Source: Strigamia acuminata
Taxonomy: Eukaryota; Arthropoda; Chilopoda; Geophilomorpha; Linotaeniidae
Assembly: GCA_949358305.1 (NCBI GenBank)
Contig: OX442319.1
Span: 930,001-994,000, forward strand
Direction: 5' to 3'
Length of the DNA stretch: 64,000 nt
Part shown: positions 43,801 to 55,800 of the stretch, piece by piece
How positions within the stretch are numbered: position 1 is the stretch's first letter
Layout of the letters: each line of letters begins with the position of its first letter
The notes under the pieces: generated by a model
Databases searched by the model: none
What the model saw: only the letters and a program-made list of their open reading frames with translations
Told to the model about the DNA's origin: nothing
Position numbers and translations under genes: made by a program

Positions 43801-46800
43801 AAACAAAGTTGGCTGTAGGCAAAGTCCGGATCGTCTTCTATTGACAAAGGGTAACCGGACTCCCTCAAATACTTGTTTATGCTTTGGTGAAAGTCAATTA
43901 ATTCAATTGCATCCATATTAATTGCAGAGTTTACATAAAAATTGGCTAGTAAGTCATCCAAACTGTCTGGAGGGATTTTCATAATATCCCCCTTCTGCTT
44001 CACTTCCGAAGACTCCAAAAACGTGTTCAACATGCCAGTAGCTGCTGTCTTGCAGCTCTCGACATCCAAGATAATTTCCTTGTCATCTTCGACTAAACTC
44101 ACTTCGGGTTCCAAGACCCGCCGAAGCCTATCAGTGTCTTCGTTGTCTGATGTTTCCACGTCCGCGTCCTCGTCCTCGTCGTTGTCCTCTTCCACTTCTG
44201 ATTTATCCAACATTTTCATTTCACAGTTCTTTTCCAACTCACCGTCCAACAACTTCTCCTTGAGAACTTTGCATTCCAACGAATGCCTGAAGAAAGTATT
44301 GCACTTGACAGACATTGGATATGAAAGTTCCTTCATGTACTCATCTAATGTATTATGAAATCGCTGCAGCCTGTTGGAATTGATCGCTTCCCCCATTTCG
44401 TCTTGATGAATCCAGATGAAAAACTGCGCCAAATAAGCATTCAAAGTGCAAACATCCAAATGAAAAAGTGCTCTCAGATCATTCAAAGGAGCTCCATTTT
44501 TCCAGCTGGTGAATAGCTTGATGTCGTCAATAGATTGTGTGTTGCTGAGAAAATGGTCACTTTTCTTCACCAGAACCGGCACTGGCACTTGCGCCGGCAC
44601 TTGTAGTTGCACTTGCACTTGCGCCGGCACTTGCACCGGCACAGCTTGGGCCAACTCCTTCCAGGATCTTGTTCTGAACTTGCCATTTTCATAGTAGCTG
44701 ATACATTTCCCTGTCTGCTTCTTCTTCTGCAATTGCCTCCGCTTCAACCTCAGATTTTCTCTCGCAGTATGAAAAACTTCGTCCCTTTTCACGGAAGCGG
44801 GGTAATTGTGCATGCGCAAGTGCCTCTCGATGCTGTCAAAAACGCACGTCAGTGTATTCGCCCCGTAATCAGTGCCATCTTTTTTCTTGCCAGCAGCAAA
44901 GAATCTTGCCAAGTAGGAATTCAATTTCGTTGTTGAGAGTGCTATGATTTCCTTGATTTCTCCTTCACTCACTAGAAATCGACGAAAAATTCGAAGCGCA
45001 GCGGCAGTCAAGCTTATGGTGTGGGCACTGGGCAGATTAGATGTAGCTGGTGACGCGCGATGTTTCCTCCAGTCATTTGTAGTTCTTCGAACGGTTTGCG
45101 GAACGATAACAAACTGTCTTTCATCTGCCTGCGATGGCATGGATGACATTTTCAAATCTTGCTTTTGGCTCATGTTTTCAGATTTGGAGGTTTCGCTTTT
45201 CAGATCCTCCACCTCCATCTGAAATCAACAAATTATTGTATACCCCTTTAGTTTTTGTATTAATAACAATGGGCACTACGTTAATTCAGAAATTACATTA
45301 TTTTAATACAAAAAATACACTTTGAAAAATCAAAAATCAAATATACTCAGTGTATTTTTTAAAATAATTTTCTGGAGCCCAAATATGAAATTAAATGACT
45401 CAAAACGAGTCAGACAAATTTTTCGAGTGCAAATAGGGGTATAGAATAATGTGTAAATAAACACGACTGCCAATTGACAAACCAGGTAGAAATAAAGCCA
45501 AGTTACCAGAACACACTTAATTTCATATGAGGGTTTTCCACTCACATGTTACAATAAGCAACAAATTTGTGCTTAAAAACAACACAGATATGAGTGATTG
45601 ACAAATTACAAATAATAAAAATAAACATTTTCGAAATAAAAAAATAAAGAAAAAATAACAAAGTGTTAATTGTTTGACTTAAAGTTAACTTACTTGTACT
45701 TTACGCTGGAGATCTAAAGTTGATCGGACTGTTGCCACAGTCGTTGGAGGCACTACGCTAGCAACTTTTGGTATAATGCTGTTTCCAGTCGATGTCACCA
45801 ATAAGTTGGATGGAAGAGAAATGTTGGTTTGAGGTTTTGGCTGAAGAATGCTCACACTTAATGACGGATGAAGCTACAAATAGAATTAATTGTTCTTTTT
45901 TTAAATTGTGCATTTTGTTGGAATTATTCAACCATTTCCGCACAATCACGCAACGTCCGTAAAACGTTACACGTGTATAAACACGTGCATGTGACGTTAG
46001 TGTTTGTTCAATAAAATCAGTTCTTAATCAAAGTCGTTCCTTGCATGTAACGTATTCATTCTTATTGCAACATAACGACAGATTTGGATAATTTTTGTAC
46101 AAGGGTGAGGTAGAGACTTTGAATGATTATTTGTATTAACATCAGATCGATGGCAAACTTGGCTATGGAATTCAACTGGTTTCTGTCAATTCAAGAAACC
46201 TCTTTCTAAAATTTTGAACAGTGGCCAATATATTTGGATAAATATCCATATTGGAATTGGTAAAAGAAACTGTCAGTATCACTATTGACCAATATTCAGG
46301 AAGACAATACCTGTATCGGCTGATATCGATCAAACCCTAAAAAAAGAGCCAATATCAATACATCCAATTCTGTTTTTACACTAGCTGCATTCAAACATAA
46401 AAATACAATTTTAGTTTTAGTTTTAGTGTACCGTATTTTACCGATTAATAGTCGCCCTCGAATAGTAGCCGCGGCTGAGACATCAATAATACCATATTTT
46501 TGCAAAAATACAGTATTGTTTCCGTATTTAACCTCACTCACGAGGAATGTACGCTTCGTTCGTTACGTTCAGACTTCGTTGGTTACATTAAACAAATGTA
46601 ACAAACGAAAAACCGAAATTGTAATTGCTGACAAAAATGGCAGTTCTGAATAAGAGCCGTAGCTCTTAATCGATAAAATACGCTACTTTAAGTTTAAATT
46701 TTGATTTATTATAATAATTATAATTTAATTTAATAAATAGGACAAGAATTATATCATTTTTGTTTTAAAATTAAAGTAAAACAAAATATTTTAATTTTTA

Positions 46801-49800
46801 AATGCAGCTACGGTCTTTTTGTGCATGGTTTTGATTTAACACGGTCTAGAAAAGTAATTCGATTCTGTTTTTACACCATTTTTTTATTTCACAAGATAAA
46901 AAATCTTGTGAAATAAGGTTTTTTTTTAAAAAATCACACTGTCGCTGCATTAAAAAGTCGTGTTTTTGGTGATTGCATGTTTGTTTTTGTCTTTTAACAT
47001 CACAAAACAAAAATACAAACATTTATAACACTTATAACTGACTTTTTAATGCAGCTAGTTTCTTTTTTTACACGAATTTTCTGGAACGTATCTTCAGTGT
47101 AAAAACAGAATTGCAAGTCACCATCGAATACAAATCGCGACAAAAATCCACTATTTTGTATATAAGTTACCCAAGATTACAAGCCATGACTAATATTCAA
47201 AGAAATTCACAAAAATAACCTTTTTGTTTCATCTAACTCCATCAATGATATTCTAATTAAGTTTTGAAGTAAAATTGATAGAACCGACTCCATAATTAAC
47301 AAATTTCATTTTTTGAGTTTTTTATTTTTGAAATATGTCGCCAGCTGGTGATAAACTCATACATTAACTTTCCAAGTCATTTACAAGCAACTTAAATTTA
47401 ATGTAAATGTCCAATTTACACATGAAATTTAAAAGGTGTGTAAATACAATGTTAAATTTCTAATTTTTGTTTGACTATACAACAACTTTACAAAAACTGT
47501 AAAGCTAACATTTACACATGAATTTTTGGAACATTTACAATTCCTAAAGCCATATTTTTTTCCAGTGGTTGTTATTCTGATTCAGGAAGCAACGTAATTT
47601 TGTATTACCAGTTTGAAACCGAATAATGAGTTCAGAATTTAACAGGGGTGAAAGTAAGCTGGATCGCACCAGAACGCTATTTCTATAAAAAGATTTTAAA
47701 CTGGAACGCATGCTGTATTAAAACCACTATACCGTCAGAAAACCAGTTTATTTTTGTAAGGTCGCAATGACAAACTTTTGTCGCAGCCGACGAACCGGCC
47801 CTGACAAAAGTTCGTTGCAACGTTTAGAAAATCGACAGATTCAGCACAAAAATCGACTGTTCTAGCACAAAATTCGGCTATTTTAGTGCAAACATTGGCT
47901 GTTTTAGCGCGATAATCAACGTTTCTGGCCCAAAAATATACTTTTTATAGGCCAATAATCGTATCGTATTACCTCACATAAAGCGGCATGCCGTTGGGCA
48001 TGGGTTTAGCAAGTTTTTAAAATTTTGTTCAAAAAGCTAAGACTGGTATAAAACGAAACATGCCGGTATAAGTGAAAAAGCTTTTTTTCTTGGTTTTTTT
48101 TAAGAGCCCAGATGAATAATTATATTGGATTTTGGGTCGGAAATTTGAGTTTTATTAATACTCTGAAGATTATTACTAAAATTTGGGAAAATGTATGGAA
48201 ATTTCTTACATTTTGGACATCTAAAAATGATTTTTTTGGCTAAATTCTTTAAAATAAATTAGTCTTCACTTACATCGGCATGCCGTTAAAAACGGGCTTT
48301 ATCGGCATGCTGGTATAACTCGCACTACAGAAACCGGCATGCGGCTTAATGTGAGGTAATACGATAACTACAATTTTTGGCCTAAAATGTTGATTTTTAG
48401 GCTAGAATGTCAATTTTGGGCTAAAATGTCAATTTTTGGGCTACAACCAGGGAATACGACATTCAACCCAATCTGACAGAGGTTTCCGAATCCCGTTCCA
48501 AATCCCCGAATCCCAAATCTTTACGTTTTACAAAAATTTTGAATTTTTTGTCAAAAATTGGGCAAAAGTTAAAATATTTTCCACATTTTTATTAAAATAA
48601 TCATCAAAATCTTTCCAAATCCCAACGGAATCTCATCCGAATTCCATCCGAATCCTATGAAAGATTCGAATCTCTGACATGCAGATTCTGATTGCCGTAC
48701 CCCCTTGATTTTATTAATGTCGCAATGACGAATTTGGATTCTAAAAAAAAACGTTTTTGCTACTTTCATCCCTGGCTCTGACTTGTCCCAAAATTGATGA
48801 GTTTCAAAATTTGAAAAGTTGAAAACACAAATCAATAGCAATTTGTTCCAAACCTTTGGTGGGGTGACTGTGGCAGGAACTAATGTAGCAGTTGGAATTT
48901 TTGTTGGAGCTATGGAGGTTAAAGTTGATGGAGCAATAGCGGTCAAATCTTGCCTTTTAGCTATCATACTGGGCACTACACTAGTAGTGGTGGATGGTCG
49001 ATTAAGGTTTAAGGGTGTCTGTAAGAAAGTCATTTCAGTTTAGTCAAAATTTAAAATTTTTGCAAATGGAGGAAGAAAACTGTCTTACTCTAACTGTAGG
49101 TATGTGTACTTGTTGAACCTGCAAACCAACACAGCGTGTGCTCACCTAAAATCATTTAAATTATAATCATACACCGGTACTATATTTGATATCATTTCAA
49201 GAAATAAGAATTCTTTTCATACCTTGACAGATGGAACTGGCATATTCCTTTTTAAATTTTGACTTGTTCTTTGAACACTAATATTACATTCTGTTACCTA
49301 AAATTCAAACAACGTGATGAATGTCAACATTTGATAAAACTTCTAATTATAGCTATTTAAATAACCTCTTTCTGCAATAGAAAATACTGGCGTTTCCAAA
49401 AATAAACTTTATTCTCCAAAGTGGCTATTTTTGTCTTCAGTTCGCCAATTTCAGTTGACGTTTGTTTGGAAAGCAGTTTCTTTGCTAATTTTTCCACTTC
49501 AGAAAACAATTCCTTTAAAACAGAACACCCAAGTAATTAAAGATTATAATTTTAAAGAAAATCACAAACTATGTATGAACAGAAATGGGCAAAATATTTA
49601 GACAATACCCATTTTCATGTGCATATTGTTCTTCTCAGAACCTAAAATTTCAAAAAAAAAAATGAAGATAACACATGAACTCGCAGCAAACTACAGCCGC
49701 TGCACTTAAAATCTTTAAGTCTGGTTTATCCGATTTAAACCAGTCTAAATAAAATAAATTTTAAGAAAAAGAATTCTTAACATCTGAAATGTTACCGCAT

Positions 49801-52800
49801 TTAAATTTGTTTGCACCCAGTAGCACGATCTATCTAGGATGTGATGTTAAAATTGTTCATTGTGTTACTTGGGCATGCTCACTTTGACTAGATAAAGGAT
49901 TTCGTCTATTTTACAAATTTGAGATTGGTCATTAGTTGTCAATTATTATAACATTTCTTCAGATGTACCAGTATGAGATCGCACGAGATTTTGCTAAAGT
50001 AAAGTCGTATGGCACAAAAAAAGTGATACAGGTACAGTATCAATACCATGAGATGCGGTATTTTTTAAAAGTGTACCTGTACCGGTACCAATACCACTAA
50101 AGACATCCAGAAAAGTACCACAAAATCTTAAAATCGGGAATGACTACCGTCTTCCCCCAAAAATTAGTCCATGGTGTTGTATTCGAACATAACAACACCT
50201 CAGTGTTGTATTCGAATACAACACCATGTTGTTATATTCAGCTAATATCAAGAAAGTTTTCTAAAAAGTAAAATTGTTATTTACTCTATTAATTTGTATT
50301 CATTACGCTGATTAAAAAAAACAAAAAAGATATACTCCAAAATTAACAAAAACAATGCTACGCAGTACGTATTAAATACTTTTATACAAATCTGAAAACA
50401 ATCAAAAATTCTAATATAACACGATGGTGTTATAGCTGAAGTGGTGTTATATTCGAATTTTTCAACAACATTTCACAACTTATAGTTTTCAAAGAAACTC
50501 GAATACAACACCATGGTGTTATTTTCGAGGGAAAACAGTAGGCAATCAAATTTGGTAAATCGGAAGAAAAATTGATTAAAAACGCAAATATCTCGACAAC
50601 GAAAGCCTGGGGAAAGTCAAAGAAAAACATCAGATTTAGGTGGCAAAAATCGCGATGAAAAAAATAAACGTCGATTAAACCAAACTTCATCCGTTTTATT
50701 CGAAATTCAAACTACACATCCCATTCAGTGCAGTTAATTTCCTAAGGTCGGTACCTTAGGTACCGAATGAAAATTATGCACAATGAGGTAATTGTGATAA
50801 ATAAACCTTGTATGATTGAGTTGAAATAGTGTTTTATTCCTGTTAGCAACAATGCAGTTTGAATTTAGTGATCCAAACTTGAGATGCAGTTCTTCAAATG
50901 TTTATTCCTGCATATACACTATATTTAACAACACCAATTTTGTAGCATTAAACTTTCACGGAAAGTATATTTGTTAAAACTTTTCATCACAATAAACCTG
51001 AACTTAACCACAATTAACAAACTTAAAAATAATTCCAAAATTTCATATATGAAAAATGAAAAATAAAAAATATATCATGCAGATGGCACATCATTGGGAT
51101 ATTATGAATAGTTAAAACTATTTAACTTAATATCCCAGTCATGTGCATTTGTGCGGTACATTTTTTAATTTTAAAATTATTTTTTATTTTCTTACGTGTA
51201 TTTTGTTGGAACATTTGTATAATTTTCACCCGGTTTTCATTTTAATATTTATTGTGGTGAATCTTGGTGAAAGTTGACTGCTACAAAATTTTGTTGCTGA
51301 ACACACACAGGCATAAACATATGTAGAATTGCCTTTAAAAATGGACAAGTAGCTTTAACATAAACCATTTTATTTTATTTTACCTTCTTACTTTTTTTTT
51401 GGCTCACTTTTTTCAACTGGCACAATTTATGAAAATTTGTTTAATTTTTGCATACCGTATTTCTTAAAGTCTAAAATACAACCATTGTAAGGCGCACCCA
51501 GTTTTAAGAGGCCACTACAATACACGCGATATTCTTAGGCACGATATCACGATTATGCATACTGTTTGCGTGCACAATCGCGACGTCGCACATGTGCACA
51601 TTGTAAGTATTGAGAAGCGTGACGGCGACTTTTATTTGTATGCACATGCGTGACGTTGGCCGACTCGGGCGATTGCAACGAGAGCGAGGACACGATCGCC
51701 CACTCGCTCCTCACGTCGGCAGAGTTTATAAACGATTACGACTGGAATGAATGGGTAAAAATATTACGGTTAATGTGAGGAATTTCATCCAGAGTTTCCT
51801 CGAGAGCAAACTGAGGGTCAAAGACTGTGTGTGGAGTGGTCAGTGCGCCGATTGGACGGGAAGTCAGTGCCGACATCACGAGCGAATCAACTTGGGAGTC
51901 AACTTGGACATCCGTTATACGCGCACACGGGCCACATATTTGCACTGTGCAACACCATTCTTACATGCGATTGGTATTGTCGCGCGTAAGAATGTTGCGC
52001 ATATTACGGATTCCCGTTTTAAGAGAAAAATGCTTCTTAAAATCTAAGAAATATGGTAAATTAAAATATCAAATCAAACAAATCAAAGAATTTATGTTGG
52101 TTTCACCGAAACTATGCTTTGACTAATTTTATTTCATTTTTATAACATTAAGATGGTTTGTTTAATGAGGCTTGCCTGAATTTTTAAAGGCTTTTATACA
52201 TGACTGTTGTGCGTTTGTTGGTTTGTTTCAACATCTGGCTGTGGTAGCTAGCGCCCATTCTGACAAGTAAGTGTAAATTTGCTTAGAAGAGAATGCTGTA
52301 ATATTGTCTCGTGGTTTGTATCAAATAAGCTTATGAAAAAGCACCTATAATTACATCACTTCTGGTTGTGTGGGGAGAGGGCCGAATAGACGAACAGACA
52401 AACAAACAAACACGACGCTAAAAATATACATTGAACAGCACCCTGGATTCCTTTCGACCAGAAATATTTGGGACCGGATTATTTTCGACTCCTTTCTTTC
52501 GTCTAGGAATATTTTCATCAAGATAACAAAATAAAACGAAACGGCCCAATTTCTATCTGCTCGTTTGTTGGTTAAATTACAAGATCATCGTAATTGTATT
52601 TAATTTACTACTGTGCACAACAGGTTTATTTTCAACTTGATCAAAAGAAATCCTGGTTGAAAATATTCTACAGAAAATAATCCTGGTGGAAAATGATCCT
52701 AGAAGAAAAAATTGAGGTCGAATGAAATCCTGGTCAAAAAGAAAGTTGTTTCTCCAAAAGGCAAAAATATTTCTAATCAAAAGAACTCCAAGTCGAAAAC

Positions 52801-55800
52801 AATCGTCAACCATTTTGAACTCTTTCTCCTAAGCTTGGCATGTTTATGAATCTGTGGAATGTACCTTATTTCTCAACCTTGTTATCTTGACTTTTTCTTC
52901 TTTCTTCTCCTGAACTTTCAATTCTTTTCTTAAACATGCAGCCTTCTTCTCTTCATCGTGTAGAACTTCTAAAATTTAAATTCATTAAGTATAATGTTAA
53001 AAAATGGCACATTTATCCTTACCTGAATCAATCTTAACCTTCTTAACTGTTAAAATATCGGGCGGTTTGTCATCAGTCTCAATATAATTGGCTTGCTTCC
53101 GTTTTAAATCAATTTTCATTTTAAGTTCGGAATGAACACTGATTTCTTTCTCTTCCACTCTGTTTTTATCATTATCACTTTCACATTTCTGTCGTTTGTT
53201 CGTATCTTTGGTCAATTCAGCAAACAATTTGCGGTCAGTTCCATTAGACGATTTAACTACCGGTACCTCTCCCATTATGTCCTCTGATGTTGGCAATTCG
53301 TTTAATAATTTTTCTACCACTTTACTTACAGCTTTTTGCATGCCTTCTTCTTTCGCAGTACTTTCAAACACCACTGGACTATTGCACTTGAGAGATGTTA
53401 AGTTTGTACCGTCAGTCAGATCACTAACGTCCACATTTTGCTCTATTCTAAATCCATTTTTCTCAACTAAACATTTGGAACTTGCATTAAGACTGATCTT
53501 TAAACAAGATTTATTGTTCAAACTATGAGTTGTTGTATTCAGGTGTGTCTCCGACCCACTACTGCAAGCAGATTTGTGCAACACTAACGATTCTGAAAAG
53601 TAAAGAATTTCTCATTTAATAAACTCTCGGTAATAAGCAATGCATTTTGGCACAATAAATTCGTATCTAGTTATCTGAATCACTATATTACATAGAAATG
53701 GACGCGAAATTCGAGAAATTTCAATTTTTTTTAAATAAATAAATACAGTACTGTGTACTGTCACAATTCTGTTTGAAAATGTCAAATTTAAAAACTTGAA
53801 AAAATATTTTTCTTAAATAAAAGGTTGCTCCATGTACTTTTATTAAACAAATAAGTTTGCACCTTTTCTTGACTAACCAATATGGAGATTAATGTACCAA
53901 TTATCTGCAAGTAAGCTTTAAATGGATTCAGTATGGCTTTATCTATAAAAGAAACTGCAACTAAACTGAAATAAAATACGTTTCAATTTTCTACGTTTAA
54001 ACCAAACTGAATTTTGAAATGCTGATACCAAATTAAACAAATTAAACTGAAATCAAACGAAATTTCAAAACGCCAATTATACACGCTGTTTTTCGTCATC
54101 AAAAACATTAGGTGCGTTCAAAGTTTTGGTTTATACGGTTTATGCCATTTAGCTTAAAACAACGACCAAAATAGTATGCAAAAACATTCCTAACCTAACC
54201 AAAAAAAAAGTAATCTTAAAAATTTCAAAAAAATACACTTATTAATTATTATTATCATCTCTTATAATAAATATAAATACATATGCGACAAAGTAACTTA
54301 CAAAGTTGAAAATATATATTATATTTACCATTTAACACTAGAACGGCCGAAATATTTCCCCCTACCTAGAATGGCCGAAACCTGGTCATAATGACCCATT
54401 GAGAAAATAATAATTTAATAATTTTTAACGACTAAATAATAAATTATGTGCAATCATGTAATATATACATTGGGGAACCAGATCTATCCAAAATTGCATG
54501 TGTCTGAAATCAACATTTCTGTTTTAAGTATTACCACCTTTTATAAAATCCATCAATTTTCGTTTTATTATTTTATTCGCATGTGTCTGAAATTTAAAAC
54601 AACTCAATTTGATGCCAAAACTTTGTATGCACGAATTGTGCATGTATCGTTTGTTATTTCGACCGGTCATTTTGACCAGTTTCAGTCCTCTAGGTTAATT
54701 CTCTCCTTTTTTATTACTTTTTAATAAAAATACTACATTTGCTGATTTATGATGTAAAACATCATAAATCAGCTAAAGTAAAAAAAAAAAAACATTGTAA
54801 ACTCATTAGGTTTATTGCTACAGCTGTTTTTAACAGCTGTGCCAGTCAAAATGACCGGTCTTGCCGTTCTAGTGTTAAATACATTCATTTACATCATACT
54901 TTCATCCAGCTACAATTTAAAAAAAAAATTAATTATACAGTGTAGGCTGCGTAGCCCGGACATAGGACGGGACTCAGAAACTTGTCCGGTCTAGGGAATG
55001 TCCGGATGGGAGAGCAGATTTAATATTGCTGGGTATTGGGCAGGACCAAATCAAACTGTCCGGACCACACAGCTGTCTGGACTGTGCTATGTCCGGGCTA
55101 TGCAGCCTACACTGTATCTTAACCTGGTGAAACGTAAATGAGACTTTTTGAATGTGAGGCAGAATTTTGCATAAAAAAATCATTCACTCTATTTGTGGTG
55201 TGACTACTTCTTGCTCACAAATGACAAAAAAAATTTATGGAAGAGTTGCCAGGAAAAAATTTTGTAGACCCGGGAAGGACAGGGAGTGAAAATTGGAATA
55301 AGTGAACAGTGTTGCACGGTAAATATTTGCAGATTGGGATTGGTGGTCTGACGAATCAAACATTAATTTTGATAAAAAATGTTGTATATGTCATTTCTGA
55401 TTCGCCAGATTGCCCAACACTCTTCAAATCTGCAAATATTCACCGTGCAAACTTGTTCACTCATTCCAATCTTCACTTCTTGTTCTTCCCGGATCTACAA
55501 AATTTTTTCCTGGCAACTCTTCCATGTGATCATTTCTCCTTTAGCTTATTATGCACTAATACTCAGATTTCAGCAAGGTTTAACATCAGTAACAATTATT
55601 AGCGGTGATAAATATACAGTTTGATGATTTTTACCATGTTAATTGGCTTGTTTGACTTTTGCTAATGTAGCAATATCGAGTAGACACTTTGCCAATCATG
55701 TTTAAAGAAGCTCGAGCTATTGGGCATTAATTTTTTTTGACATATGTGGGCAAGAAGTAGTCACACCACAAATGGGGTGAATAATTTTTTGATCCAAAAT

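Noticed and set aside
42309-45218. Treating the Crypton-type ORF as a stand-alone intronless transposase gene
   Set aside because: Its ATG is fused to a splice acceptor, its end is a donor two codons before the stop, both phases match neighbouring exons, and no flanking terminal repeats or target duplication were seen. A nested spliced gene remains possible.
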